From Streptococcus hyovaginalis DSM 12219 (GTDB lineage: Bacteria > Bacillota > Bacilli > Lactobacillales > Streptococcaceae): a DNA stretch of 64,000 nucleotides. The stretch lies in assembly GCF_000420785.1 (NCBI RefSeq), contig NZ_ATVP01000003.1:124001-188000 (forward strand), in the 5' to 3' direction. The translations under genes were made by a program, and so were the position numbers. The notes below the pieces were generated by a model, which was not told the origin of the DNA, made no database searches, and was given only the letters and a program-made list of their open reading frames with translations. Numbering within the stretch: position 1 is the stretch's first letter; each line of letters opens with the position of its first letter. This document shows positions 24,846-34,709 of this stretch, one piece after another.

Positions 24846-25724
24846 ATGCCTAAAAAATATTATTCAAAAAGAAAAACGACATCATTAGTATCGGCACTTG
24901 CTGTTATCATCCCTATCGCTGTAGGCTTAATTGCAGGTAGTGATCATCTTTCTGATTCCAATCCCCTGAGACAGATTGCTAGCGTTATTACTAATAATAA
25001 GGCTGATCAAATCGTTTCCAATGGATCAACTAGCCATGAAGACACACCTAGCCAAAGGTTGGCAGAGTCGGTTTTAACCGATCAGGTCAGGAAGCAATTG
25101 GGCAATGATATCCAATGGAATGGATCGGGTGCTTTTATTATTAATGGTAATAAGACGGGACTAGATGCCCAAGTGTCAAGTATGCCATATGTGGATAACC
25201 AAACTAAGCGGGTACAGGGAGCAGTAGTGCCGACGGTAGCTAACGCGCTTTTGTCTAAGCAGAGTCGTCAGTATCGTGATCGTGATTCAACTGGTAATGG
25301 TTCAACTGCTTGGAAGCCAGCAGGGTGGCATCAAATTCACGATTTACCAGGAGAATACGACCATGCCATTGACCGTGGTCATCTGATTGGTTATGCCCTT
25401 GCAGGTAGTATTAAAGGATTTGATCCTTCAGCCAGTAATCCCCAAAATATCGCTGTGCAAACAGCTTGGTCAAATCAAGCCAATGACAGCTATTCTACGG
25501 GTCAAAACTATTATGAAACACAAATTCGCCGGGCCTTGGATAATAACAAACGCGTGCGTTATCGTGTAACCCTCATTTACGATGGAGATAATATCATCGC
25601 CTCAGGCTCGCACTTGGAAGCAAAATCGAGTGATGGTAGTCTAGAATTTAACGTTTTTGTGCCGAACGTACAAAGTGGGTTGACCATTAATTATGCTAAC
25701 GGGCAAATCCAAGTGAATGATTAG
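24846..25724 (+). CDS. endA: DNA/RNA non-specific endonuclease, EndA family
   Basis: Membrane-anchored nuclease, 292 residues. An N-terminal membrane segment (about 14-34) keeps it at the cell surface. The catalytic [10 protein letters not shown] motif (His in a beta-beta-alpha-metal fold) lies near 178-187 and the metal-ligand Asn region is [16 protein letters not shown]. In pneumococcus EndA degrades the non-transforming strand and host DNA nets. ATG 24846 is preferred over TTG 24828 because of the upstream GAGATGGGG. Confidence 0.92.
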   Translation: MPKKYYSKRKTTSLVSALAVIIPIAVGLIAGSDHLSDSNPLRQIASVITNNKADQIVSNGSTSHEDTPSQRLAESVLTDQVRKQLGNDIQWNGSGAFIINGNKTGLDAQVSSMPYVDNQTKRVQGAVVPTVANALLSKQSRQYRDRDSTGNGSTAWKPAGWHQIHDLPGEYDHAIDRGHLIGYALAGSIKGFDPSASNPQNIAVQTAWSNQANDSYSTGQNYYETQIRRALDNNKRVRYRVTLIYDGDNIIASGSHLEAKSSDGSLEFNVFVPNVQSGLTINYANGQIQVND

Positions 25725-25735
25725 TGGTGATGTGA

Positions 25736-25765
25736 AACTATAACTTGTTTATGTTACAGTTTTTT
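25736..25765 (+). terminator. Terminator after endA
   Basis: Arms AACTATAAC and GTTACAGTT (one mismatch) are followed by a T run. Confidence 0.6.
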
Positions 25766-25794
25766 GTTAAAATAGTAGTAATTGAATATATGTC

Positions 25795-25980
25795 TATGAG
25801 ACTAGTAGCCTTAGGAAACTTTACAGGGAATGGAGAGCTTGACTGGAACTCTTCTAAAGTGAAATAAGAGGAATTCACTCATATTAAGGACAATGGAATG
25901 AAGGTCTGTTTAGTCGCAGATGAAATCGGATGGTACCGCGTGTCAACGCTCCGTGATTGGAGATGTGACACGTTTTTTTG
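25795..25980 (+). promoter_or_regulatory. T-box riboswitch (phenylalanine)
   Basis: Stem I base pairs TATGAG (25795-25800) with CTCATA (25878-25883). The AGTAG loop-E motif follows the 5' arm. The specifier codon before the 3' arm is TTC (25874-25876) followed by A, meaning Phe. The T-box sequence TGGTACCGCG is at 25931-25940, its U matching the A discriminator of tRNA. The competing terminator pairs CGTGTCA (25939-25945) with TGACACG (25966-25972) and ends in seven T. Uncharged tRNA-Phe should allow read-through into pheS. Confidence 0.93.
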
Positions 25981-26207
25981 TATCATGAGATTCCTTAAGG
26001 ATTCAAGCAAAACTATTGATTATTGATGAAAGGAAGGTTTGGTTACGGTCACTAGCTGACTGCAATTAAACAAGAGCCGTAGGGTGTTTAGTGGTCGGTT
26101 TTACGAAAGTATTTAACCATCAGCCTAATAAGCCTGCTTGTGGATATGATGGCTTTAGTATAACCCTATCCCACTAGCATTTTCATGGTTCATAATATCT
26201 CATTTTT

Positions 26208-27248
26208 ATGGATTTACAAGCAAAATTAGAAGAGTTGAAAACCTCAACGCAAACAAAATTAAAAGAGTTAAATGGCGATCACGCTAAGGAATTACAAGAT
26301 CTGCGTGTCCAAGTTTTGGGTAAGAAAGGTTCTTTAACAGAGTTACTCAAGGGGCTGAAGGATTTATCGAATGACTTGAAACCTGTCGTCGGAAAACAAG
26401 TCAACGAAGTTCGTGATGTCTTGACAAAAGCCTTTGAAGAACAAGCTGAAATTGTTCAAGCAGCAAAGATCAAAGCTCAACTTGAGTCAGAGAGTTTGGA
26501 TGTGACCTTGCCAGGCCGTCAAATGAAGCTGGGCAAACGCCATGTTTTAACACAAACTAGCGAAGAAATTGAAGACATTTTCATCGGTATGGGCTATCAA
26601 GTGGTAGATGGTTTTGAAGTTGAAAAAGACTATTATAACTTTGAACGTATGAACCTGCCTAAAGACCATCCAGCACGTGATATGCAAGATACTTTCTATA
26701 TCACAGAAGAGATTTTACTGCGTACCCACACCAGTCCTGTTCAAGCACGTACGATGGATGCACATGATTTTAGTCAAGGTCCGCTTAAAATGATTTCACC
26801 AGGGCGTGTGTTCCGTCGTGACACGGACGATGCCACTCACTCACACCAATTCCATCAAATTGAAGGACTTGTTGTCGGAGAAAATATTTCTATGGCTGAT
26901 CTTAAAGGAACACTTGAATTAATCAGTCAAAAAATGTTTGGTGCTGACCGTAAGATTCGCCTGCGTCCGTCCTATTTCCCATTTACAGAGCCGTCGGTTG
27001 AAGTAGATGTTTCTTGCTTTAAATGTGGTGGCAAGGGCTGTAACGTGTGTAAGAAAACCGGCTGGATTGAAATTCTTGGTGCTGGTATGGTTCACCCTAG
27101 TGTCCTTGAAATGTCTGGAGTTGATTCAGAGAAATACTCTGGCTTTGCCTTTGGTTTAGGGCAAGAGCGTATAGCTATGCTTCGTTATGGTATCAATGAT
27201 ATCCGTGGTTTCTATCAAGGCGATGCGCGTTTCTCAGAACAATTTTAA
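26208..27248 (+). CDS. pheS: Phenylalanyl-tRNA synthetase alpha subunit
   Basis: Catalytic subunit of the (alpha-beta)2 enzyme, 346 residues. An N-terminal coiled coil (about 1-90) binds tRNA; class II motifs follow: motif 2 with [18 protein letters not shown] (about 203-220) and motif 3 with [13 protein letters not shown] (about 320-332). [16 protein letters not shown] loop is present. It is controlled by the T-box leader, but 227 nt separate the leader terminator from the ATG and no clear Shine-Dalgarno sequence precedes it. Confidence 0.96.
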   Translation: MDLQAKLEELKTSTQTKLKELNGDHAKELQDLRVQVLGKKGSLTELLKGLKDLSNDLKPVVGKQVNEVRDVLTKAFEEQAEIVQAAKIKAQLESESLDVTLPGRQMKLGKRHVLTQTSEEIEDIFIGMGYQVVDGFEVEKDYYNFERMNLPKDHPARDMQDTFYITEEILLRTHTSPVQARTMDAHDFSQGPLKMISPGRVFRRDTDDATHSHQFHQIEGLVVGENISMADLKGTLELISQKMFGADRKIRLRPSYFPFTEPSVEVDVSCFKCGGKGCNVCKKTGWIEILGAGMVHPSVLEMSGVDSEKYSGFAFGLGQERIAMLRYGINDIRGFYQGDARFSEQF

Positions 27249-27256
27249 GTCTGCCT

Positions 27257-27781
27257 ATGACCAAAATTGTGATTAAAGAGATTGGGCCTGAGCAAGCAGC
27301 AGAACTGCGTGAACTGGCTATGACAACTTATACGGAAACCTTTGGGCATGATACGACAAAGGACCAGTTAGAAGCATTTTTCAATAGCGACTACCATATT
27401 GATGTGCTGACTGCTGAATTATCCTCAGCAGAATCCGCTCACCGCTTTGTTTATGTGGATAATACTTTAGCTGGCTACCTCAAAGTTAATTGGGGTTCGG
27501 CACAGACGGAACACGAGTTGGAAAATGCTTTTGAAATTCAACGGATTTACATTCTCAAAGCTTTTCAAGGCTATGGCTTAGGAAAACGTTTGTTTGAGTT
27601 AGCTCTTGACATGGCTAAGAATAGTGGCTTTGACTGGGTTTGGCTTGGTGTTTGGGAGCGTAATTTTAAAGCTCAAAATTTCTATGCTAAGTACGGTTTT
27701 GAAAAATTTGCAGAACATGACTTTGTGGTTTCGAAAGACAAGATTGATACTGACTGGTTGCTCAAAAAACGTTTAAACTAG
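27257..27781 (+). CDS. GNAT N-acetyltransferase, PaiA-like
   Basis: Cytoplasmic acetyl-CoA-dependent acetyltransferase of 174 residues. The acetyl-CoA binding motif is FQGYGLGKRLFELAL (about 107-121), followed by WLGVWERNFKAQNFYAKYGF (about 133-152), which closely resembles Bacillus PaiA, a polyamine acetyltransferase. The substrate here is unproven. It begins 8 nt after pheS and is probably cotranscribed with it; the same gene sits between pheS and pheT in other pyogenic streptococci. Confidence 0.85.
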   Translation: MTKIVIKEIGPEQAAELRELAMTTYTETFGHDTTKDQLEAFFNSDYHIDVLTAELSSAESAHRFVYVDNTLAGYLKVNWGSAQTEHELENAFEIQRIYILKAFQGYGLGKRLFELALDMAKNSGFDWVWLGVWERNFKAQNFYAKYGFEKFAEHDFVVSKDKIDTDWLLKKRLN

Positions 27782-27817
27782 TGCTCATCAAATAGTACAA
27801 AAACAATAAAAAAGATT

Positions 27818-27845
27818 TTGAAAGGAAATACCCTGGCTCTAATAT
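27818..27845 (+). promoter_or_regulatory. Possible separate promoter for pheT
   Basis: TTGAAA (27818-27823), a 16-nt spacer and TAATAT (27840-27845) fit a weak promoter. It would let pheT be transcribed without the T-box. Confidence 0.4.
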
Positions 27846-27933
27846 TGTAGATAAAGGATAGGATTTGCTGGGCTTAATAAGTCTCATATCTTACTTCTTA
27901 TCTTACTGTTACAGAGTTTGGTATCTTAAATGT

Positions 27934-30339
27934 ATGCTTGTATCTTATAAATGGCTAAAAGAATTGGTGGACATTGATGTCCCATCATCTGAATTAGCTG
28001 AAAAAATGTCAACAACAGGTATTGAGGTAGAAGGTGTGGAAACGCCTGCTGAAGGATTGTCAAAATTGGTGGTTGGACATGTCATTTCATGCGAAGATGT
28101 TCCAGAAACACATTTGCACCTTTGTCAAGTCGATACTGGTGATGAAGAGCTTCGTCAGATTGTCTGCGGCGCCCCAAATGTTAAAGTAGGTATTAAAGTT
28201 ATTGTGGCTCTTCCTGGTGCTCGCATCGCTGATAATTATAAAATCAAAAAAGGAAAAATCCGTGGTATGGAGTCTCTTGGCATGATTTGCTCTCTCCAAG
28301 AGTTGGGATTGCCTGAATCTATCATTCCAAAAGCTTTTTCGGATGGTATTCAAATTCTTCCAGAAGATGCTGTGCCAGGCGATAGCATTTTCCCCTACCT
28401 TGATTTGGATGATGAGATCATCGAACTTTCAATCACCCCAAATCGTGCGGATGCCCTCTCAATGCGTGGTGTCGCTCACGAAGTGGCAGCTATTTATGGC
28501 AAATCAGTTCATTTTCCAGAAAAGGCAGTGACAGAAGATGCTAAAAAAGCATCTCAAGTGATTGATGTAGCGATTGCTTCAGATAAAGTGCTGACTTATG
28601 CTAGCCGTGTCGTGGAAAATGTGACAGTGGCACCAAGTCCACAGTGGTTGCAAAACCTGCTCATGAACGCAGGTATTCGTCCTATTAACAATGTGGTCGA
28701 TGTGACCAATTATATCTTGCTATACTTTGGTCAGCCCATGCATGCCTTTGATTTAGACAAGTTTGAGGGCAACCAAATTATGGCACGTGATGCGCGTGAT
28801 GGAGAAACCTTAGTGACGCTTGATGGCGAAGAACGTCAATTGACCGTTGATGATGTGGTTATTACTGTCGCTGATAAACCTGTTGCTCTTGCAGGTGTCA
28901 TGGGTGGAAAAGATACTGAGATTGATAATGCCTCTAAGACTGTCGTTCTTGAAGCTGCTGTATTTGATGGTAAGTCTATCCGTAAAACGTCTAGTCGTTT
29001 AAATCTACGTTCCGAGAGTTCCTCACGTTTTGAAAAGGGAATCAACTTTGACACGGTGACGGAAGCCCTTGATTTTGCGGCAGCTATGTTGGAAGAATTA
29101 GCTGGGGGCACTGTCTTAGCAGGTCGTGTTCAAGCAGGTAGTCTCCCTACGGAACCTGTTGAGGTATCAACTAGCTTAGACTATGTCAATGTGCGTTTGG
29201 GAACGGCCTTGACCTATAGCGATATTGAAGATGTCTTTGCTAAACTTGGCTTTGGTTTATCAGGTTCTGCTGAAAGCTTCACGGTTGCTGTTCCTCGTCG
29301 ACGTTGGGATATTAGTATTCAGGCTGACTTGGTGGAAGAAATTGCACGTATTTATGGTTATGATAACTTACCAACTACTCTTCCAGAAGCTGCGGGTACA
29401 GCAGGGGAGTTGACATCTACACAAAAACTTTGTCGTAAAGTAAGAACCATTGCTGAGGGTTCTGGTTTAACAGAAGTGATCTCTTATGCCTTGACCACAC
29501 CTGAAAAGGCAGTGGCCTTCAATAGCACTCCTAGTCAGTTGACTGAACTGATGTGGCCAATGACTCAAGAGCGCTCAGTTTTGCGTCAGAATATGACGGC
29601 GGGTCTCTTGGATATTGTGGCTTATAATGTCGCTAGGAAGAACAAAAATATAGCGCTTTATGAGATTGGAAAAGTCTTTGAACAGACAGGTAATCCCAAA
29701 GAAGACCTTCCAAATGAGATCAATACCTTTGCTATGGCCTTAACTGGCTTGGTAACTGAAAAGGATTTCCAGACAGCAGCAACGCCAGTTGATTTCTTCT
29801 ATGCTAAAGGTATTATTGATATGATAGTTGATCAACTTGGGTTGGATGTAACGTTTGTTGCTGAAAAAGAGATGACTAATATGCATCCAGGACGTACAGC
29901 GGCTATTATTTTAAACGATGTGCCAGTTGGTTTTGTTGGACAAGTTCACCCACAAACAGCTAAGGACTATGATATTCCAGAAACTTACGTAGCCGAGCTT
30001 AACTTATCAGCTATCGAAGCAGCTTTGACAAGTGATTTAGTCTTTGCAGAAATCACAAAATATCCAGCTGTTTCTCGTGACATTGCTCTTCTCCTTAACC
30101 AAGAAATCAGTCATCAGGCTATACTTGATGCCATTGAAGCTGCTGGTGTGAAACGTTTGACAGCTGTGAAACTTTTTGATGTCTACGCAGGAGACAACAT
30201 TGAAGTAGGTAAGAAATCCATGGCTTATAGTCTGACTTTCCAAAATCCTAATGACAACTTAACGGATGAAGAAGTGGCTAAGTACATGGAAAAAATTACG
30301 AAATCACTCGCTGACAAACTGGAAGCAGAGATTCGATAA
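27934..30339 (+). CDS. pheT: Phenylalanyl-tRNA synthetase beta subunit
   Basis: Structural and editing subunit, 801 residues from ATG 27934 ([14 protein letters not shown], the conserved N-terminus). It contains an EMAP-type tRNA-binding domain (about 40-155), a B3/B4 editing domain, a B5 domain (about 410-480), the core domain and a C-terminal FDX-ACB anticodon-binding domain (about 708-801). The frame stays open upstream to a TTG at 27865 that would add 23 hydrophobic residues; I consider the addition non-coding. The ATG has a poor ribosome site. Confidence 0.95.
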   Translation: MLVSYKWLKELVDIDVPSSELAEKMSTTGIEVEGVETPAEGLSKLVVGHVISCEDVPETHLHLCQVDTGDEELRQIVCGAPNVKVGIKVIVALPGARIADNYKIKKGKIRGMESLGMICSLQELGLPESIIPKAFSDGIQILPEDAVPGDSIFPYLDLDDEIIELSITPNRADALSMRGVAHEVAAIYGKSVHFPEKAVTEDAKKASQVIDVAIASDKVLTYASRVVENVTVAPSPQWLQNLLMNAGIRPINNVVDVTNYILLYFGQPMHAFDLDKFEGNQIMARDARDGETLVTLDGEERQLTVDDVVITVADKPVALAGVMGGKDTEIDNASKTVVLEAAVFDGKSIRKTSSRLNLRSESSSRFEKGINFDTVTEALDFAAAMLEELAGGTVLAGRVQAGSLPTEPVEVSTSLDYVNVRLGTALTYSDIEDVFAKLGFGLSGSAESFTVAVPRRRWDISIQADLVEEIARIYGYDNLPTTLPEAAGTAGELTSTQKLCRKVRTIAEGSGLTEVISYALTTPEKAVAFNSTPSQLTELMWPMTQERSVLRQNMTAGLLDIVAYNVARKNKNIALYEIGKVFEQTGNPKEDLPNEINTFAMALTGLVTEKDFQTAATPVDFFYAKGIIDMIVDQLGLDVTFVAEKEMTNMHPGRTAAIILNDVPVGFVGQVHPQTAKDYDIPETYVAELNLSAIEAALTSDLVFAEITKYPAVSRDIALLLNQEISHQAILDAIEAAGVKRLTAVKLFDVYAGDNIEVGKKSMAYSLTFQNPNDNLTDEEVAKYMEKITKSLADKLEAEIR

Positions 30340-30394
30340 CTTTTTTAGCTCAGGTCTTTGACTTGGGCTTTTAGATATTAGAAAAGAGGTTAGC

Positions 30395-30772
30395 GTGTAT
30401 CAAACAAAGGTAAAAGGCGATAAATTGTATCATACCATTTCTGAAGGTTATGGCCAATCGGTAGAGTTGTTTGGCTTTACCAAAGACGGTGAAACACCCA
30501 TGAGCTTGGTTAATATTGCTTTAGCGTCCTGTGTGACTATGTGTGTGCAAGGTTATTTTGCTAGATTTCATCAAGAAACAGTTGTATCCAGTTTGGTTGA
30601 TTCAACTTATGATAAGGGAAATTTTAATCTAAAGATTGGTATTGCGCACGAGCTGGATGAGGAAATGAAGGTTGCGATTTTGACCTATATCGACCAGCAA
30701 TGCCGTGTTAAAAAAATCCTTAGAGAAGACTTGGTTTATGATATTTCCCTGGAGGAAGCTTATGACATCTGA
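30395..30772 (+). CDS. OsmC family protein
   Basis: Small thiol peroxidase-like protein of the OsmC/Ohr superfamily, 125 residues. The first redox Cys lies in ALASCVTMCVQGYF (about 45-58) and the second in QQCRVKKIL (about 107-115, in place of the usual CPVH). It starts with GTG after AAAGAGG. It overlaps the next gene by 11 nt, so the two form an operon. Its substrate is unknown. Confidence 0.85.
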   Translation: MYQTKVKGDKLYHTISEGYGQSVELFGFTKDGETPMSLVNIALASCVTMCVQGYFARFHQETVVSSLVDSTYDKGNFNLKIGIAHELDEEMKVAILTYIDQQCRVKKILREDLVYDISLEEAYDI

Positions 30773-31163
30773 TGTTGATGTTAAAGGACAGCTGCTAAAA
30801 GCTCAAAAAGAGTGGGCTTACCAAAAATATTGGGTTATGGCACATTCGCAACAGCATTATAACGCTTTGCGTCAACTTTTTAAGGGAAATGAGTGGTCAT
30901 CAGACAAAGCAGAGACTTTTCAACATTTACTGGCTGAAGCAGAGCAAATCGAGCCAACCTTGCAGACTCTTCGAACCGCTTATCAGCATGTTTGGGGGTA
31001 TTTTAAGAAAATTGCTTCCTCTGAAGAACGCGAATGTTATAAGCATTTTGATGCCACATTAGATAACTCTCATCGAGAGATGTTAGTATTTCTGCAGTCA
31101 CTGACAGCCAAATACCATATTCCCTACCTTATGCAGTCTCGTTTACTATGCGAGGGACTTTGA
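30762..31163 (+). CDS. DUF1722 (YbgA-like) family protein
   Basis: A 133-residue soluble protein of unknown function. The WAYQKYWVMAHSQQHYNAL segment (about 16-34) is the hallmark of DUF1722/YbgA. In other bacteria this domain is fused or adjacent to DNA photolyase or DUF523 proteins; here it is a stand-alone gene overlapping an OsmC gene. ATG 30762 follows GGAGGAAGC; longer in-frame starts lie inside osmC. Confidence 0.8.
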   Translation: MTSDVDVKGQLLKAQKEWAYQKYWVMAHSQQHYNALRQLFKGNEWSSDKAETFQHLLAEAEQIEPTLQTLRTAYQHVWGYFKKIASSEERECYKHFDATLDNSHREMLVFLQSLTAKYHIPYLMQSRLLCEGL

Positions 31164-31172
31164 TATAAAAGG

Positions 31173-31205
31173 AAACCCAGGACGCTTCATGTAGTCCTGG
31201 GTTTT
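31173..31205. terminator. Bidirectional terminator between the DUF1722 gene and ltaS
   Basis: AAACCCAGGAC and GTCCTGGGTTT arms with a 10-nt loop make a strong stem with A and T flanks. It can serve both converging transcripts. Confidence 0.85.
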
Positions 31206-31218
31206 GCTTATTATAATT

Positions 31219-33399
31219 TTAATCTTTTGTCTCTTCAGAGCTTGAACTTGATGAAGATGATGACGCATCTGTTGATGTCTCCTCTTCAGGATTGAGTTGC
31301 ATATAACTTGGTGCATTGAAGAGTTTTTGTGTCGACTGTTTGCCATGCTTGCTGTAGATACTTGTCGAAGCATCGCCTTTTTTATTCTCGATTGCTTTCA
31401 GAGCCTTCAGGGAGTCAATGTAAGAAATCTTACTGCTATCAACAGGTTTGAGACCATTGTCAGTATCAAATCTCAGCAGATCTCCGGTTTGGACAGCATC
31501 GCTCATCTTGAGCTGCTGGCTAACGGCTTCACGAATAGCTTTATTTTCTTCTTGAGTAGCTTCGTCAGGGTTTGTGATCAATTCTCCTGTAGTGGTGTTG
31601 TACAGCTTACCATCATAATTAGTGTATTTAGGCGTGACATAGGTACCTGAGCTTCTAAAAGCTACTATTTGTCGATTATCTGGTGACAAGAGATCTTGTC
31701 CTAATTCAACGTATTGGCTATTATCAATCCCTAAAAGAGAGAGTAGCGTTGGTAGGTGATCTACTTGGCCACCGAAGGTATTGCTGATGAAGCCCTTGTC
31801 CATGCCTGGGATGTGAATCATGTAAGGTACACGTTGTAACATGGCATTATCATACTCTGACCAGGTTTCAGGATTTTTACCTAGAAGTGGAGCAAGGCTA
31901 GTATTGCGCGAATTGGAGATACCATAGTGATCCCCGTATAAGACAATAATAGAATTATCGTAGACACCACTAGCTTTGAGATAATCAAAGAGAGCTTTTA
32001 ATGAAGTATCCAGGTAGTTGGCTGTCGCGAAGTAACCATTGATGGTTTCATCATCTGTCTGGGCTAGTGGAAAGCCTTGCTCATCATCTTCTCCAGCCAG
32101 ACTAGTGTAAGGGTAATGGTGGCTGACAGTTAAGAACTTGGTGTAGATGGGTTGCTGCATGTGTTCCAAATACTTAATAGAATCTGCTAGCATATGCTTA
32201 TCATTCAAGCCGTACTGGAAGGAGTTAGACTTATTTAACTCTTGGAAGTAGGACTCATCAAAGAAATAGTCATAGCCCCATTGTTTGTAGGCATTATTAC
32301 GATTCCAGAAAGTACCGACATTACCGTGGAAAACAGCGCTGGTGTAGTCACCATTTTGCTGCAAAATGTTTGGTGCGGCAAACTGGGTGTTGTCCCCACC
32401 ATAGTTAACCATGAAAGAACCGCTGTTAAGCCCAAAGAGTGAATTTTCCATGAGCGTTTCAGCATCAGATGTCTTCCCAGCCTTAACCTGGTGGAAGAAG
32501 TTAGAGAAGGCAAAGGTTTCTTTAGAATGGTATAAAGAGTTGATAAAAGGCGTGACTTCGTAGTCCTTGCCATCGACGTTTAGCTTATAGTCGATTAAGA
32601 ATTGTTGGAAGCTTTCCAAATGGATCATGATCACATTGCGGCCTTTAGCAATGCCATAATACTCTGGGTTTGGCGCAGCACGATGCTCTTTGACATAGTC
32701 TTTCACCTCTGTCAACTCTTCAGCAGTTGCCCCGCTTCGCTCTTTTTCTGCTTGATAGGCTTGGTTACCGCTATAGACAGAGAAAGATGGGAGACCGAGT
32801 GCGCGAACAAGATAGAAGTTCGAAAAGCCGCGCGTTAATAGTTCTGGACGATCGATTTCAGCCAAGAAAAGGTTAGCTGAGAAAAGAAGTCCTGAGAGTG
32901 CTGTAACAGCAAAACTAGCACGTTTATTAAAGGGACGATCATCTGTAGTAATTTTCTTTTTGAAAAAGAGATAGCCCAGCAAGAAGAAGTCCAAGACATA
33001 AAAGAGGTCTGTCGGTCTGATCAAATTAAGGGCAGAGTCACCAAGACCTGCAGCCGCCTTGCTACTGCCAAGCATGGTACTGACCGTGATGAAATCCGAA
33101 AATTCACGGAAATAAAAAGCATTAGCAATAATTAAGAGGGTCAGTAAACTATAAATGATCCAGGAGATGGTGTAAAAGACTTTTGTATTTTTAAGATAAA
33201 GGGCCAATCCAATCAAGAGTAAGCCAACTGGAATGGGATTAATAATGGTCAAAAAAATTTGATATAGATTTTCAGTGTTTAACACAAAGTCGATATTGTA
33301 AGCCCAAAGGTTTTTCAACCAATAAAAAAACAATAAAGTAAGGATAAATCCCAAACGGGTACTCATTACTTTAAGGATGGTATGATGTTTATTTTTCAC
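31219..33399 (-). CDS. ltaS: Lipoteichoic acid synthase LtaS
   Basis: Membrane enzyme that polymerises glycerol-phosphate from phosphatidylglycerol onto the LTA glycolipid anchor. The 726-residue protein has five N-terminal membrane helices (within about 1-185) and an extracellular sulfatase-fold domain. Metal and catalytic residues are visible: IHLESFQ (Glu ligand), VKAGKTSDAE with the nucleophile Thr, FHGNVGTFWNRN and YGDHYGIS (Asp/His ligands). The C-terminal 40 residues are Ser/Glu-rich. It starts with GTG at 33399, preceded by AAGGAA. An extended -10 box (TG-A-TATAAT, minus strand, 33450-33458) lies upstream. Confidence 0.95.
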   Translation of the reverse strand: MKNKHHTILKVMSTRLGFILTLLFFYWLKNLWAYNIDFVLNTENLYQIFLTIINPIPVGLLLIGLALYLKNTKVFYTISWIIYSLLTLLIIANAFYFREFSDFITVSTMLGSSKAAAGLGDSALNLIRPTDLFYVLDFFLLGYLFFKKKITTDDRPFNKRASFAVTALSGLLFSANLFLAEIDRPELLTRGFSNFYLVRALGLPSFSVYSGNQAYQAEKERSGATAEELTEVKDYVKEHRAAPNPEYYGIAKGRNVIMIHLESFQQFLIDYKLNVDGKDYEVTPFINSLYHSKETFAFSNFFHQVKAGKTSDAETLMENSLFGLNSGSFMVNYGGDNTQFAAPNILQQNGDYTSAVFHGNVGTFWNRNNAYKQWGYDYFFDESYFQELNKSNSFQYGLNDKHMLADSIKYLEHMQQPIYTKFLTVSHHYPYTSLAGEDDEQGFPLAQTDDETINGYFATANYLDTSLKALFDYLKASGVYDNSIIVLYGDHYGISNSRNTSLAPLLGKNPETWSEYDNAMLQRVPYMIHIPGMDKGFISNTFGGQVDHLPTLLSLLGIDNSQYVELGQDLLSPDNRQIVAFRSSGTYVTPKYTNYDGKLYNTTTGELITNPDEATQEENKAIREAVSQQLKMSDAVQTGDLLRFDTDNGLKPVDSSKISYIDSLKALKAIENKKGDASTSIYSKHGKQSTQKLFNAPSYMQLNPEEETSTDASSSSSSSSSEETKD

Positions 33400-33449
33400 A
33401 ACAATTTCGTTCCTTGGTTTATTTTCCTAAATAAAGAATCTCAGATAGT

Positions 33450-33458
33450 ATTATATCA
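33450..33458 (-). promoter_or_regulatory. ltaS extended -10 promoter
   Basis: On the minus strand TG-A-TATAAT is read, giving a leader of about 45 nt before the GTG start. Confidence 0.55.
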
Positions 33459-33532
33459 TAAATTAAAAGAGGACCCAAAAGAAAGTGATAAAAGAAAGTG
33501 ATGTTCTCTAACTATTAATCATAGGATAATTT

Positions 33533-33549
33533 TGTTATAATGGATGGTA
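33533..33549 (+). promoter_or_regulatory. Extended -10 promoter of the RlmI-like gene, probable leaderless start
   Basis: TG-T-TATAAT (33533-33541) ends 7 nt before the A of ATG 33549. No Shine-Dalgarno sequence is present, and ATG 33540 overlaps the -10 box itself. Confidence 0.55.
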
Positions 33550-34709
33550 TGGAAAGACTTCGTGTAAAGAGGCCAGTTGAAAAAAAGATTGCAAAGGGCG
33601 TCAAATTGCTGGAAAAAGGTGATTTGCCAGAGGTAGGCATAAGTGATGAACTTGTTTACCTTTATAGTTCTTCGGACCGCTTTTTGGTAAGGGCCTATTT
33701 GTCAGAGCAGCATAAGGGGATTGGTTGGGTCATTGATCGAGAGCAATCGGCTTTAAACCAGACCTACTTTGAAGAGCTGTTTAAAAAAGCTAGGAAAAAC
33801 CGTGGGGCCTTTGAGGCATCTGTGACCACGACAGCCTATCGCCTCTTTAATCAAGAAGGGGATGGTTTTGGTGGCATTAGCATTGACCGCTATGGTGACT
33901 TTGTTGTATTTTCATGGTATAATGCTTTTGTTTATGCTATCAAAGATATGCTTGTAGCCGCTTTTCGTCAGGTTTACCCGGAGATAAGGGGTGCTTATGA
34001 AAAGTACCGTTTCCAGGGTCCGGCGGAGCAGTCTGCACACTTATATGGTGAGGAATCTCCAGAAGCTTACATCGTCTTAGAAAATGGGGTGCAGTATCAC
34101 ATTTTTCTAAATGATGGTTTGATGACTGGTATCTTTTTGGATCAACATGAGGTTCGCGGACGGCTTGTTGATGGTTTGGCTAGTGGAAAAAGTATTTTGA
34201 ATTTATTTTCCTACACAGCTGCTTTTTCCGTAGCAGCAGCTATGGGAGGAGCTAGTCAGACGACATCTGTGGATCTGGCTAAGCGATCTGTAGAGTTATC
34301 CCAAGCCCACTTTGAGGCTAACGGTTTGGATTTGGCTAACCATAAGTTGATGGTGATGGATGTTTTTGATTATTACCGTTATGCTAAACGGCATGAGTTG
34401 ACTTATGATGTGATCGTCATTGATCCTCCAAGTTTTGCCAGACATAAAAAGAAGACATTTTCGGTCCTAAAAGATTACCACCGGCTAGTTGAAGAAGCTT
34501 TAGATATTTTAAATCCAAATGGGATTCTGATCTTATCAACGAATGCGTCAACGATGACAGTAGACCAATTTCAAAAAGAAATTGACAAAGGATTTGCTGG
34601 CAAGTCTTATGACATCTTGTCTTTAGACCAACTACCAGATGATTTTAAACAAAATAAAAATGATGAAAGAAGTAACTACTTGAAAGTATTTACCCTTAAG
34701 GTTAGATAA
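33549..34709 (+). CDS. Class I SAM-dependent rRNA methyltransferase, RlmI-like
   Basis: Probable 23S rRNA (cytosine-5) methyltransferase, 386 residues. An N-terminal PUA domain (about 1-75) is followed by a linker and a Rossmann methyltransferase domain: motif I is [19 protein letters not shown] (about 216-234), motif IV is VIDPPSFAR (about 292-300). The catalytic Cys of some C5 enzymes is not at the PP(S/C) position. An upstream in-frame ATG at 33540 would be at the -10 box and is unlikely. It overlaps aroD by 1 nt. Confidence 0.85.
   Translation: MERLRVKRPVEKKIAKGVKLLEKGDLPEVGISDELVYLYSSSDRFLVRAYLSEQHKGIGWVIDREQSALNQTYFEELFKKARKNRGAFEASVTTTAYRLFNQEGDGFGGISIDRYGDFVVFSWYNAFVYAIKDMLVAAFRQVYPEIRGAYEKYRFQGPAEQSAHLYGEESPEAYIVLENGVQYHIFLNDGLMTGIFLDQHEVRGRLVDGLASGKSILNLFSYTAAFSVAAAMGGASQTTSVDLAKRSVELSQAHFEANGLDLANHKLMVMDVFDYYRYAKRHELTYDVIVIDPPSFARHKKKTFSVLKDYHRLVEEALDILNPNGILILSTNASTMTVDQFQKEIDKGFAGKSYDILSLDQLPDDFKQNKNDERSNYLKVFTLKVR

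Noticed and set aside
26016..26045. Short ORF (MKGRFGYGH) between the T-box and pheS as a leader peptide
   Set aside because: Only one Phe codon pair region, no adjacent attenuator; the T-box already explains regulation.
27865..27933. N-terminal extension of pheT from TTG 27865
   Set aside because: Adds 23 hydrophobic residues not found in PheT; the family N-terminus begins at ATG 27934.
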